Below are positions 1 through 6,433 of a stretch of DNA of 8,219 nt, piece by piece. Under the pieces are notes generated by a model that was not told the DNA's origin, did not search any database, and saw only the letters and a list, made by a program, of their open reading frames with translations. Both the position numbers and the translations under genes were made by a program. Source of the DNA: Bacteroidota bacterium. Its GTDB lineage: Bacteria; Bacteroidota; Bacteroidia; Flavobacteriales; Flavobacteriaceae. Each line of letters opens with the position of its first letter. Within the stretch, counting starts at the first letter, position 1. The stretch lies in NCBI GenBank assembly GCA_021793535.1, contig JAJYSO010000057.1, positions 1-8,219 of the forward strand. The letters run 5' to 3'.

Positions 1-132
1 CCTGTAGACAAGATGACCAAAACAACTAAAATAGACTTAGTACTGGGTGATGGAGATCCGGAGGGAGAAAACAAAAAGAAAGAGGAGGAGCAGGAAGGCG
101 AAGCTGACACATTGGATCCGGATACGGAGTAA
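1..132 (+). CDS. C-terminal end of a PASTA-domain protein (5' partial)
   Basis: Frame 1 is open from the first base to a TAA at 130-132, giving 43 residues. The first part (PVDKMTKTTKIDLVLGDG) resembles the last strand of a PASTA repeat, the small extracellular domain that binds peptidoglycan or beta-lactams. It is followed by a highly charged, Glu- and Lys-rich tail of about 25 residues with no predicted structure. The gene ends 15 bases before rluD. In Flavobacteriia a PASTA protein commonly sits directly upstream of rluD, often after a D-Ala-D-Ala ligase gene, and this supports the call. That gene order is recalled knowledge. The start, the N-terminal membrane anchor and the number of PASTA repeats lie outside the window. 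The identification rests on a short tail plus context. Confidence 0.7.
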   Translation, partial: PVDKMTKTTKIDLVLGDGDPEGENKKKEEEQEGEADTLDPDTE

Positions 133-147
133 TATAAGCTTAATTTA

Positions 148-1182
148 ATGACAGCCCCAAAAGATTATTTGTCTGATCACGACGACGAGTTATATGAACA
201 TTACCACTTTATAGCCGATCGCGGTCAAAAACCGTTGCGGGTGGATAAATTTTTAATGAATTTCATTGAAAATGCTACGCGAAACAAAATTCAACAAGCC
301 GCTGACGATGGAAACATATACGTCAATGGGGAGGCTGTTAAGAAAAACTATAAAGTCAAAGCGGGAGATGAAGTAAAAGTAATGTTTACCCACCCCCCGT
401 ATGAGTTTTTGTTGGTTCCAGAAGATATTCCGCTAGATATCATATATGAGGATGATAGCCTTCTTGTGGTGAATAAACCTGCGGGAATGGTAGTGCATCC
501 GGGTCATGGTAATTATTCTGGAACCTTGTTAAATGCTTTGGTTTATCATTTTGAAAACCTTCCTAAAAATTCAAGCGATCGACCGGGGCTGGTTCACCGA
601 ATCGATAAAGATACGAGCGGTCTTTTAGTCGTGGCAAAAACCGAGCAAGCGATGACCCATTTGGCCAAACAATTCTTCCATAAAACCAGTCAACGTGAAT
701 ATGTAGCTTTGGTCTGGGGAGATTTTGAAGAAGAGCAGGGAGTGGTTGAAGGAAATATTGGGCGTCACCCCAAAAATCGATTGCAACAGACCGTGTTTGA
801 TCAAGATGAGGAAGACCGTGGCAAACACGCAGTGACCCATTATAAGGTATTGGAGCGTTTTGGTTATGTCACGTTGGTTTCTTGTCGGCTTGAAACCGGG
901 CGCACCCATCAGATTCGAGTACATATGAAACATATTGGACACACGCTCTTCAACGATGCACGTTATGGTGGAGATCGCATTCTTAAAGGAACTTCTTTTA
1001 CCAAGTACAAACAGTTCGTTGAAAATTGTTTTAAAATATTACCGCGCCAGGCTTTACATGCCAAAACCTTAGGGTTTCAACATCCCTTAACTGGAAAATG
1101 GATGAGTTTTGATTCCGCACTTCCTAACGATATGCAAGAGGGCATTGAAAAATGGCGTAATTATGCTAAACATGCCAAATGA
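148..1182 (+). CDS. rluD: 23S rRNA pseudouridine synthase, RluA/RluD family
   Basis: This 344-residue protein converts specific uridines in 23S rRNA (helix 69 in the RluD group) to pseudouridine during assembly of the large ribosomal subunit. Residues 30-80 form an S4 RNA-binding domain (RVDKFLMNFI through KAGDEVKV). The synthase domain follows, beginning around 95 with the EDDSLLVVNKPAG strand. The catalytic motif HRIDKDTSGLL is at 150-160, with the catalytic Asp at 153. A second family motif, GRTHQIRVHMKHIGH, is at 251-265. The length is normal for the family. The start at 148 has no Shine-Dalgarno sequence, as is usual in Bacteroidota, but no other in-frame ATG precedes the S4 domain. The gene lies 15 bases behind the PASTA gene and is probably co-transcribed with it. 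The exact member of the RluA/C/D group is inferred from the S4 domain and the neighbourhood. Family membership is certain. Confidence 0.95.
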   Translation: MTAPKDYLSDHDDELYEHYHFIADRGQKPLRVDKFLMNFIENATRNKIQQAADDGNIYVNGEAVKKNYKVKAGDEVKVMFTHPPYEFLLVPEDIPLDIIYEDDSLLVVNKPAGMVVHPGHGNYSGTLLNALVYHFENLPKNSSDRPGLVHRIDKDTSGLLVVAKTEQAMTHLAKQFFHKTSQREYVALVWGDFEEEQGVVEGNIGRHPKNRLQQTVFDQDEEDRGKHAVTHYKVLERFGYVTLVSCRLETGRTHQIRVHMKHIGHTLFNDARYGGDRILKGTSFTKYKQFVENCFKILPRQALHAKTLGFQHPLTGKWMSFDSALPNDMQEGIEKWRNYAKHAK

Positions 1183-1256
1183 AAAAGGTATGTTTTTTGA
1201 AAAGAGTAAAGTTGTAACCTAGATTACCTTTTCATAAGTGCCCGTTGAATATATTT

Positions 1257-1262
1257 GGAGAG
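1257..1262 (+). promoter_or_regulatory. Ribosome binding site of the TauE-like gene
   Basis: GGAGAG lies 10 bases before the ATG at 1273. It matches the anti-Shine-Dalgarno sequence well and supports this start. Most genes in the window lack such a site. The overlapping TATATTTG at 1250-1257 resembles a Bacteroidota -7 element but has no -33 partner, and it would place the transcription start after the ribosome binding site. Confidence 0.6.
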
Positions 1263-1272
1263 CAATTGAGTC

Positions 1273-2058
1273 ATGGAAATAATAGGTTATTTTGCGTCTA
1301 TTTTAATTGGTTTCTCCCTTGGTTTATTAGGCGGAGGAGGAAGCATTCTCACGGTTCCGGTATTGTTTTATCTTTTTGGAATTAATGCAGTCTTGGCTAC
1401 GGCTTACTCTTTATTCATTGTGGGGGCCACTAGCTTAGTGGGGTCGGCCTCCTATTTTAGAAAAAAGCAGATTGCACTTTCCACCGTTACCGCTTTTGGT
1501 CTCCCCTCTGTCATTGCTGTATTTTTAACCCGTAGGTTTATTGTTCCGGCTATTCCTGATGTCCTTTTTATGTTTGCTGATTTTGTATTGACCAAGGACC
1601 TTTTGTTATTGTTGTTATTCGCAATTTTGATGGTGGTGGCTTCCTACAGCATGATCAAAGGTCGTCGCATCAAAGAAAATGCACCAAAAGTGGGGACTTA
1701 TGCCTTGATTGTGCAGGGGATCTTCATTGGAATGGTTACCGCACTGGTCGGAGCAGGTGGTGGATTTTTGATTATTCCCGTACTGGTCAACATGCTGCAC
1801 TTACCCATGAAGACCGCCATCGGCACCTCGTTGGCTATCATTGCCGTTAATTCATTGTTGGGTTTCGTATTCTCTCTTTCCTTTATTACGGTAAATTGGT
1901 TGCAGTTGATGATCATCACCGGGATTGCCATTTTGGGGATTTATTTGGGAAGTTTTGTTTCCACCAAGGTCGACGGGAAGAAGCTAAAGCCGGCTTTTGG
2001 TTGGTTTGTTTTAATCATGGGGACATACATTCTTATTACAGAGACTTTTTTGTTGTAA
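1273..2058 (+). CDS. TauE/SafE-family (TSUP) anion exporter, probably sulfite or another small sulfur anion
   Basis: This is a 261-residue, very hydrophobic inner-membrane protein with roughly eight membrane segments. It shows the duplicated TSUP half-repeat: GFSLGLLGGGGSILTVPVL at 13-31 and GMVTALVGAGGGFLIIPVL at 153-171, each a Gly-rich loop followed by a PVL. A short basic loop (KGRRIKENAPK, 129-139) separates the halves. Family members move sulfite, thiosulfate, sulfoacetate or other organosulfur anions. The substrate here is inferred from the next two genes, which handle persulfide and sulfane sulfur. The pairing recalls tauE in the Staphylococcus cst sulfide-detoxification operon. The start at 1273 is supported by GGAGAG ten bases upstream. 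The gap of 128 bases to the next gene holds no obvious terminator, so co-transcription is possible but not shown. Confidence 0.9.
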   Translation: MEIIGYFASILIGFSLGLLGGGGSILTVPVLFYLFGINAVLATAYSLFIVGATSLVGSASYFRKKQIALSTVTAFGLPSVIAVFLTRRFIVPAIPDVLFMFADFVLTKDLLLLLLFAILMVVASYSMIKGRRIKENAPKVGTYALIVQGIFIGMVTALVGAGGGFLIIPVLVNMLHLPMKTAIGTSLAIIAVNSLLGFVFSLSFITVNWLQLMIITGIAILGIYLGSFVSTKVDGKKLKPAFGWFVLIMGTYILITETFLL

Positions 2059-2186
2059 ATAATTGATAAAACCGAATGAGAATAGCCACTAAATTATGAT
2101 CTTGCAGAGCATTGGGAAGCAGATTTTTTTTTGCTTTTCTCAGTTGATATTCCTAACGAATTCATGTTATTTTAAAAATTTAGACT

Positions 2187-3581
2187 ATGTTTTTTAAGCA
2201 CATTTATGATGAAAGTTTGGCACAAGGAAGCTACTTTATTGCCTGCCAGAAAACAAAGGAAGCTATTGTAATCGATGCAAAACGGGATATAGATACCTAT
2301 TTGGAAATAGCGGCAAAGAAAAATTTCAAAATAAAATATATTACCGAGACCCATATTCACGCCGATTATCTAGCCGGATCTAGAGAATTGGCTGCTGTGA
2401 CCGGAGCCTCTTTATACTTGTCAGCAGAAGGAGGGGAAGAGTGGCAATATGAATTCCCTCATCATCCTTTGCACGATGGAGATGTGCTGACCGTGGGAAA
2501 CCTGAAGCTAGAAGTGATACACACTCCTGGTCATACCCCGGAAAGCATCAGCTTCTTGTTGACAGATTGCCCGGCTTCTGATAAACCTTCCATGATCTTT
2601 ACCGGCGATTTTGTTTTTGTCGGGGATGTGGGACGTCCGGATCTATTAGAACAAGCGGCAGGGATAAAAGGTACTTCAAATCAGGGTGCAGTGCAGATGT
2701 GGAACTCGTTAAAACGCTTTGAGCAGTTGCCTGACTATGTTCAAGTGTGGCCGGCACATGGAGCCGGATCGGCATGTGGAAAAGCATTAGGGGCTGTACC
2801 TAATTCTACTGTGGGCTATGAAAAATTTCAAAATTGGGCGTTACAGTATAAAGATAAGGATGCGTTTGTCCGTGCTTTGCTTGAGGGTCAACCAGAGCCT
2901 CCTAAATATTTTGCAAAAATGAAGCAATACAATAAGGTCAACCGGCCTTTATTGATTGAAGTTCCAAAGTTCCCGAAATTGGATAAGGCACAGTTTTTGG
3001 CTGCTTACCAAAAGGGAATGACGGTGATCGATGCCAGAAAAAAGGAGGATTTTGCAAAAGCGTTTATTCCCAAGACGATTAATATAGAGGGGAATAACTC
3101 TTTCTCAACATGGGCAGGTTGGGTATTGGATTACGACGAACAATTTATGTTGGTTGCTGAGGAAGACCAAATAGAGGATCTCACGCGAAAGCTCATGCGA
3201 ATAGGCTTGGATAACGTGTTTGGATACATTGAAGGTATTGAAGATATGGGAATCGCAGCACAAGCGGCAGATATTATCGGGTATGAGCAGATGAAAGCTG
3301 CAGTTGGAAGGGATGATGTGCAAATTTTGGACGTACGGGGAAGTACGGAGTACAAGGCTGGTCACATTCCTGGTGCAGATCACATTTTCGTCGGAGTTTT
3401 GCAAGATCATCTGGATAAGATAAGCAAGGAAAAACAGATCATTTTGCACTGTCAATCGGGAGTTCGAGCAACGGTCGCATATTCTATTTTGAGAAAAAAC
3501 GGATTTGATCGTGTTAAAAATTATGCTGCTGGAATGGCTGATTGGGTGAAATCTCGAAACAATGAAAATATTTTAGCTTAA
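2187..3581 (+). CDS. cstB: CstB-like persulfide dioxygenase / sulfurtransferase (metallo-beta-lactamase fold plus two rhodanese domains)
   Basis: This 464-residue cytoplasmic enzyme probably oxidises low-molecular-weight persulfides and transfers sulfane sulfur, yielding sulfite and thiosulfate. Residues 1-250 are an ETHE1-type metallo-beta-lactamase domain: THIHAD at 55-60, HTPGHTPES at 112-120, FTGD at 138-141 and WPAHG at 188-192. By analogy with ETHE1 the mononuclear iron ligands would be His56, His116 and Asp141. Residues about 265-355 are a rhodanese fold with no Cys at the expected active-site position (MLVAEEDQ), so it looks inactive. Residues about 363-458 are a second rhodanese domain with the active loop CQSGVR at 422-427. 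Cys197 (GSACGKALG) and Cys422 correspond to the two functional Cys that I recall for Staphylococcus aureus CstB (Cys201 and Cys408), and the length is similar (464 versus about 444). There is no Shine-Dalgarno sequence before the ATG. A hairpin terminator follows the stop. Confidence 0.9.
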   Translation: MFFKHIYDESLAQGSYFIACQKTKEAIVIDAKRDIDTYLEIAAKKNFKIKYITETHIHADYLAGSRELAAVTGASLYLSAEGGEEWQYEFPHHPLHDGDVLTVGNLKLEVIHTPGHTPESISFLLTDCPASDKPSMIFTGDFVFVGDVGRPDLLEQAAGIKGTSNQGAVQMWNSLKRFEQLPDYVQVWPAHGAGSACGKALGAVPNSTVGYEKFQNWALQYKDKDAFVRALLEGQPEPPKYFAKMKQYNKVNRPLLIEVPKFPKLDKAQFLAAYQKGMTVIDARKKEDFAKAFIPKTINIEGNNSFSTWAGWVLDYDEQFMLVAEEDQIEDLTRKLMRIGLDNVFGYIEGIEDMGIAAQAADIIGYEQMKAAVGRDDVQILDVRGSTEYKAGHIPGADHIFVGVLQDHLDKISKEKQIILHCQSGVRATVAYSILRKNGFDRVKNYAAGMADWVKSRNNENILA

Positions 3582-3593
3582 AGTTAAAAAGGA

Positions 3594-3621
3594 AAGGGGA
3601 GCCCGGTGTCAGGCTCCTTTT
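3594..3621 (+). terminator. Intrinsic terminator after the CstB-like gene
   Basis: GGAGCC at 3598-3603 pairs perfectly with GGCTCC at 3612-3617 across an eight-base loop. The stem can be extended by two G-U and two A-U pairs (3594-3597 with 3618-3621), and the descending side runs into TTTT. It begins 12 bases after the stop codon. The T tract is short, so termination may be partial, with read-through into the small rhodanese gene 70 bases further on. Confidence 0.65.
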
Positions 3622-3690
3622 CGCTGCGATGAAAAGAAATTTATTTTTTCAAATTAAAGAAAGATCAGAACATTAAAATAGAGCGTATTG

Positions 3691-3999
3691 ATGGGTTTTG
3701 AAATTTTATCGGATGATGAAGAATCGTTATCTCGAGCTTTAAAGAACAGAGCTTTTATTGTGGATGTGCGGACTGTCCTTGAATACCGTTTGGATCGGAT
3801 GGAAAATACGGTCAACATCCCGTTGAATGAAATTCCCGGAAGAATCGGGGAACTTCAGGATAAAGCGAACATTATCGTCTTTTGTCGTAGTGGGTCTCGA
3901 AGTGAACAGGCCAAAAACTATCTTCTTCAAAACGGTTTAGAGAACGTTTTAAATGGCGGAAACAAAAGCCTTATCAAAAGGCTTCTCGCTTCCCTGTGA
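3691..3999 (+). CDS. Single-domain rhodanese-like sulfurtransferase
   Basis: This 102-residue protein is one rhodanese domain, about the usual size of the single-domain, GlpE-like class. The CH2A-like strand is FIVDVRTVLEY at 22-32 (Asp25, Arg27), VNIPLNEIP is at 41-49, and the active-site loop CRSGSR is at 65-70 with Cys65 as the presumed persulfide carrier. There is no signal peptide, so it should act in the cytoplasm and pass sulfane sulfur between thiols. I chose the ATG at 3691. A TTG directly before it at 3688 would add only one residue, and neither has a ribosome binding site. The gene lies downstream of the CstB-like gene but behind a probable terminator, so it may depend on read-through or its own promoter. 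The two-domain neighbour and the TauE-like exporter suggest a shared role in sulfide or persulfide handling. The last dozen codons contain a perfect hairpin, listed separately. Confidence 0.88.
   Translation: MGFEILSDDEESLSRALKNRAFIVDVRTVLEYRLDRMENTVNIPLNEIPGRIGELQDKANIIVFCRSGSRSEQAKNYLLQNGLENVLNGGNKSLIKRLLASL
3960..3984 (-). terminator. Probable intrinsic terminator for the leftward operon, inside the rhodanese gene's 3' end
   Basis: AAGCCTT (3966-3972) and AAGGCTT (3978-3984) are perfect complements around a five-base loop. Read on the minus strand the hairpin is followed by TTGTTT, giving a nearly continuous T run (TTTTGTTT). On the plus strand it is followed by CTCGC, so it would not work there. 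It lies about 38 bases beyond the stop of the 72-residue leftward gene and overlaps the coding end of the convergent rhodanese gene. The stem is only seven pairs with three G-C, so strength is uncertain. Confidence 0.45.
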
Positions 4000-4022
4000 A
4001 GGCCACTCCTGTACCTTTTCAG

Positions 4023-4241
4023 CTACATGTAATTGAAAAGATAGAGCGAACTTTTCAAGGCCGGGTTATACTCGGCCAATTCTAAAACGTATAAATAAAT
4101 TTCTTCGACTTCATGAGGTAGCAAAGCCTGCAGTGCTTTGTTAAGTTCCCTCGTAAATAAATCGGGATTAAAGCTGACTTTACTGAGCACCTCCTTACTA
4201 AAAGTTAACATTGCTCTTGCCATAATGTATGTGGTATGCAT
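4023..4241 (-). CDS. Conserved-looking small protein of unknown function
   Basis: This is a 72-residue protein with no signal peptide or membrane segment. After a short N-terminus it shows a compact pattern, MLTFSKEVLSKVSFNPDLF followed by an amphipathic helix with TRELNKAL and then LLPHEVEEIYLYVLELAE. I recall similar short proteins (KVSF, LF..EL.KAL, P.E...L) as common hypothetical genes in Flavobacteriia, but I can name no family or function. The frame is open upstream to an ATG at 4271. I prefer the ATG at 4241 because AGGAG lies seven bases before it and the longer version would place that ribosome binding site inside the gene. ATGs at 4223 and 4211 are less likely. The gene lies about 100 bases downstream of mltG on the same strand and may belong to that transcript. 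It ends 23 bases from the end of the convergent rhodanese gene. Confidence 0.7.
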   Translation of the reverse strand: MHTTYIMARAMLTFSKEVLSKVSFNPDLFTRELNKALQALLPHEVEEIYLYVLELAEYNPALKSSLYLFNYM

Positions 4242-4248
4242 TTTTTTG

Positions 4249-4253
4249 CTCCT
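4249..4253 (-). promoter_or_regulatory. Ribosome binding site that sets the start of the 72-residue gene
   Basis: On the minus strand AGGAG is followed by a seven-base, A-rich spacer (CAAAAAA) and then ATG at 4241. This is an almost ideal Shine-Dalgarno arrangement and is unusual for this window, where most starts have none. It argues against the longer in-frame start at 4271. Confidence 0.65.
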
Positions 4254-4342
4254 TGAACTTACAAAAAACAAGAGATCTAATCGCCAGAAAAAGGTACTTT
4301 AGGTTTTATTTAGCGTTTTCGAGATTAAAAAATGAAGATGAA

Positions 4343-5389
4343 TCAGCGGTTGATTTTCAACTTGTTGATCCAGTTTATGTAGGCTTGTTTGTACCGGTTG
4401 TGTTGCCGTAAATTTTGTGAAAAGTTATGGTATCCCGGACGCTGAGGATCGGCAACAAAAAAGTAAAAATCATGATGCTCATAATGTAATACTGCATCTA
4501 TAGAGGAGATGTCAGGCATGGCGATGGGTCCTGGAGGAATACCTTCATACCTATAGGTATTATAGGGTGAGTCTATTTCCAAATCTTTATACAATACTCT
4601 TTTAATCAGTGTCGTATCTTCAACTCCATTTTTGTTTTTGAGTGCGTAAATAACCGTTGGGTCAGCTTCGAGTTTCATACCTTTTTTTAAACGGTTAATG
4701 TAGACCCCGGCGACTCTTGCTCGTTCTTCAGGTTTGGCTGTTTCTTTTTGTACGATAGCAGCTAAATTTTGAACTTCATTTTGAGTTAATCCTATTTTTT
4801 CGGCTAGGTGCTGACGATCGGTATTCCAGAAACGTTGATATTCCGTGAGCATGCGGTCTCTAAATGCTGTTGCAGAGGTGTTCCAATAGAATTGATACTT
4901 GTTAGGAATGTATATATTCAATGCGGTTTCTTTGGAAAAACCTTCTTTTTCAAGGAAGTCATTATCGGTCATTGCCGCCATTAAGGAAGTGCTATCGGCT
5001 TCAATTTGCTTTGCAATGCGTTGAGCCAGTTTGGATAACCGATCTTGGTTGTTGAAGATGACTGATACTGGCGTGTTCTTGCTTCGAAGTGTAGCGATAA
5101 TTTCGTTGTTGTTCATGTCTTTCCTCAGTACGTAATGTCCAGGTTTCACATGGGTACTGTATTTTTTTTGTCGGGCCGAGGCATCAAATTTATCGATGCT
5201 CTTCAATAACGGCTCTAACTGGTTGAGCACATTTTGATAGGAAGCGTCTGATTTGATGTACACTGAAGCTTCCTTTGTTGAAAAAGAGGTATTGGGCTTA
5301 AGAAGCGTGGTATAGACGAAATAACTAAAAGCTCCCATACCAACCAAGCCCAAAAGGGCGATGAGAATTAAGATGCGTTTGATGTACAT
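4343..5389 (-). CDS. mltG: Endolytic murein transglycosylase MltG (YceG-like)
   Basis: This is a 348-residue inner-membrane protein that cleaves nascent glycan strands and so helps set peptidoglycan chain length. A single N-terminal membrane anchor (RILILIALLGLVGMGAFSYF, 5-24) places the catalytic part in the periplasm. Residues about 40-110 form a LysM-like region, and the YceG catalytic domain follows. The motif IVQKETAKPEERARVAGVYI at 212-231 contains the presumed catalytic Glu216, equivalent to Glu218 of E. coli MltG. Other family signatures are LEADPTVIYAL (240-250), PYNTYRYEGIPPGPIAMP (275-292) and the DFYFFVAD strand (307-314). The length matches the family. The start lies 26 bases after the dapF stop without a ribosome binding site, so the two genes are probably one transcript. 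No terminator is visible after the TGA. Confidence 0.94.
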   Translation of the reverse strand: MYIKRILILIALLGLVGMGAFSYFVYTTLLKPNTSFSTKEASVYIKSDASYQNVLNQLEPLLKSIDKFDASARQKKYSTHVKPGHYVLRKDMNNNEIIATLRSKNTPVSVIFNNQDRLSKLAQRIAKQIEADSTSLMAAMTDNDFLEKEGFSKETALNIYIPNKYQFYWNTSATAFRDRMLTEYQRFWNTDRQHLAEKIGLTQNEVQNLAAIVQKETAKPEERARVAGVYINRLKKGMKLEADPTVIYALKNKNGVEDTTLIKRVLYKDLEIDSPYNTYRYEGIPPGPIAMPDISSIDAVLHYEHHDFYFFVADPQRPGYHNFSQNLRQHNRYKQAYINWINKLKINR

Positions 5390-5415
5390 GTAAAACTGAG
5401 TTTAGAGGATTGTTT

Positions 5416-6192
5416 TTATTGAGCAAGCGTTCCTGTAAAGACTTCCTGAGCTGGTCCGGATAACCAAATTTCTGTGAAAACTTTTCCGTCGTTTTCAAAG
5501 TGTACTTTTAAGTCTCCCCCCCGGGTTTCCATCGAAATGGGGGATTGAGCAGTGCCTTTTTCTATGGCAATTGCTATGGCCGCGGCAACTGTTCCTGTTC
5601 CACAGGATAGCGTCTCGGCTTCGACTCCTCGTTCATAGGTGCGAATCTTATGGTGGGGCTCATCCCACTCCACAAAGTTGACATTGATTCCATCGGGTTG
5701 AAAGGTGGAGCTGTATCGAATCTTCTTACCTTCTTCAAGAACGTTGACTTCTTCTATGTTTTTTACGAATTGAATATAGTGGGGAGAACCGGTATGGATA
5801 AGGTAGTGCTGTTGCTCTTTGCGATAAGAAGGGACATCGGCCATTTTAAGACTGATTTCCTCTCCTTTGATAAGTGCTTCATGTATCCCGTCCGGGGCCA
5901 AAAACACTGTTTTTTCGGAGATTATGCCGAGGCTTTGCGCAAATTTGACTGCGCAACGCCCTCCGTTTCCACACATTGTTCCTTTTTTCCCATCGGCATT
6001 AAAATAGACCATTTTAAAGTCTTCGGTTTGGTTGTGCGACGCTTCTATGAGAATCAGCCCATCAGCGCCCACTCCAAAGTGCCGGTCACAAAGGTGGGAG
6101 ATAAGGCCCTGGTCTTCATGGAATATTTGATTTCGATTATCAATTAAAATAAAGTCATTGCCCGTTCCATGGTATTTGACAAATTTCAGCAT
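5416..6192 (-). CDS. dapF: Diaminopimelate epimerase
   Basis: This 258-residue cytoplasmic enzyme epimerises LL-diaminopimelate to the meso form, the direct precursor of lysine and of the cross-linking residue in peptidoglycan. It uses two Cys as base and acid without a cofactor. The N-terminal FVKYHGTGNDFILID (4-18), the motif MCGNGGRC (73-80) with Cys74, and SCGTGTVAAA (196-205) with Cys197 are textbook DapF signatures. GVGADGLILIE (40-50) and ERGVEAETLSCGTG also match. The length is slightly short but normal for Bacteroidota. The ATG at 6192 begins directly before the conserved N-terminus, has no Shine-Dalgarno sequence, and lies 20 bases from a good promoter match. mltG follows 26 bases downstream, joining precursor synthesis with glycan processing. 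Confidence 0.97.
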   Translation of the reverse strand: MLKFVKYHGTGNDFILIDNRNQIFHEDQGLISHLCDRHFGVGADGLILIEASHNQTEDFKMVYFNADGKKGTMCGNGGRCAVKFAQSLGIISEKTVFLAPDGIHEALIKGEEISLKMADVPSYRKEQQHYLIHTGSPHYIQFVKNIEEVNVLEEGKKIRYSSTFQPDGINVNFVEWDEPHHKIRTYERGVEAETLSCGTGTVAAAIAIAIEKGTAQSPISMETRGGDLKVHFENDGKVFTEIWLSGPAQEVFTGTLAQ

Positions 6193-6211
6193 TGGTCTTA
6201 TTTTGTGTTTT

Positions 6212-6239
6212 CAAATATACAAATATTGTGCAGTTGCAA
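6212..6239 (-). promoter_or_regulatory. Bacteroidota-type promoter of dapF-mltG
   Basis: On the minus strand a TTG (6239-6237) is followed after 17 bases by TATATTTG (6219-6212). This matches the TTG / TAnnTTTG pattern known for the primary sigma factor of Flavobacterium and Bacteroides. Transcription would start near 6206, leaving a leader of about 14 bases before the dapF ATG. It is the only complete match that I found in an intergenic region of the window. Confidence 0.65.
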
Positions 6240-6242
6240 GAG

Positions 6243-6353
6243 CTTCCTCATTTCTTTCAAAGTGCTTTCTTAGCTTAGTCTTCAGGTAAGGAATATCGAC
6301 CATAAAGAGAAGAAGACCGGCGCGGGCAGGTTTGATTTTTAGAAATGAGGAAG
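6243..6353. repeat. 13-base perfect inverted repeat in the 241-base dapF / binding-protein spacer
   Basis: CTTCCTCATTTCT at 6243-6255 is the exact reverse complement of AGAAATGAGGAAG at 6341-6353, with 85 bases between the arms. A second, nested pair, GTCTTC (6278-6283) and GAAGAC (6312-6317), could stack inside it. The left arm ends three bases from the dapF -33 element. No T tract follows either arm, so it is not a simple terminator. It could be an RNA structure in the 3' untranslated region of the iron operon, the edges of a small decayed element, or chance. The rest of the spacer (6193-6433) contains the dapF promoter and no convincing gene. A 30-codon minus-strand frame (6303-6211) crosses it but lacks a ribosome binding site. 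Confidence 0.4.
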
Positions 6354-6433
6354 GTGTAATTGACGGTATGGGTAATCAGTCCCTTTGGGGTTTTGTGGGA
6401 AGGCTTGTTCCCGGATCCTTAATTTAGTGAAAT

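Noticed and set aside
1183..1232. AAAAGGTA and TACCTTTT inverted repeat after rluD as a terminator
   Set aside because: The stem is eight pairs with only two G-C pairs, and the 34-base loop is too long for an intrinsic terminator.
1250..1257. TATATTTG before the TauE-like gene as a promoter -7 element
   Set aside because: No TTG lies at the right distance upstream, and the predicted transcript would start after the GGAGAG ribosome binding site.
2124..2133. Run of nine T after the TauE-like gene as a terminator
   Set aside because: No stable stem precedes it. Only a three-pair TGC/GCA stem can be drawn. A weak promoter reading of the following bases (TTG at 2144, TATTTT at 2168) is also below the level that I would call.
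5650..6147. 165-residue plus-strand frame opposite dapF
   Set aside because: It is antisense to an unmistakable dapF and shows no family pattern, so it is a shadow of the coding strand.
6211..6303. A 30-residue minus-strand frame (MVDIPYLKTKLRKHFERNEE onward) in the dapF upstream spacer
   Set aside because: It looks mildly protein-like and is open further upstream without a start, but it has no ribosome binding site, overlaps the dapF promoter and resembles no family that I know. It could be a gene remnant.
6368..6427. A 19-residue plus-strand frame starting MGNQSLWGF
   Set aside because: It is very short, has no ribosome binding site and no recognisable product.
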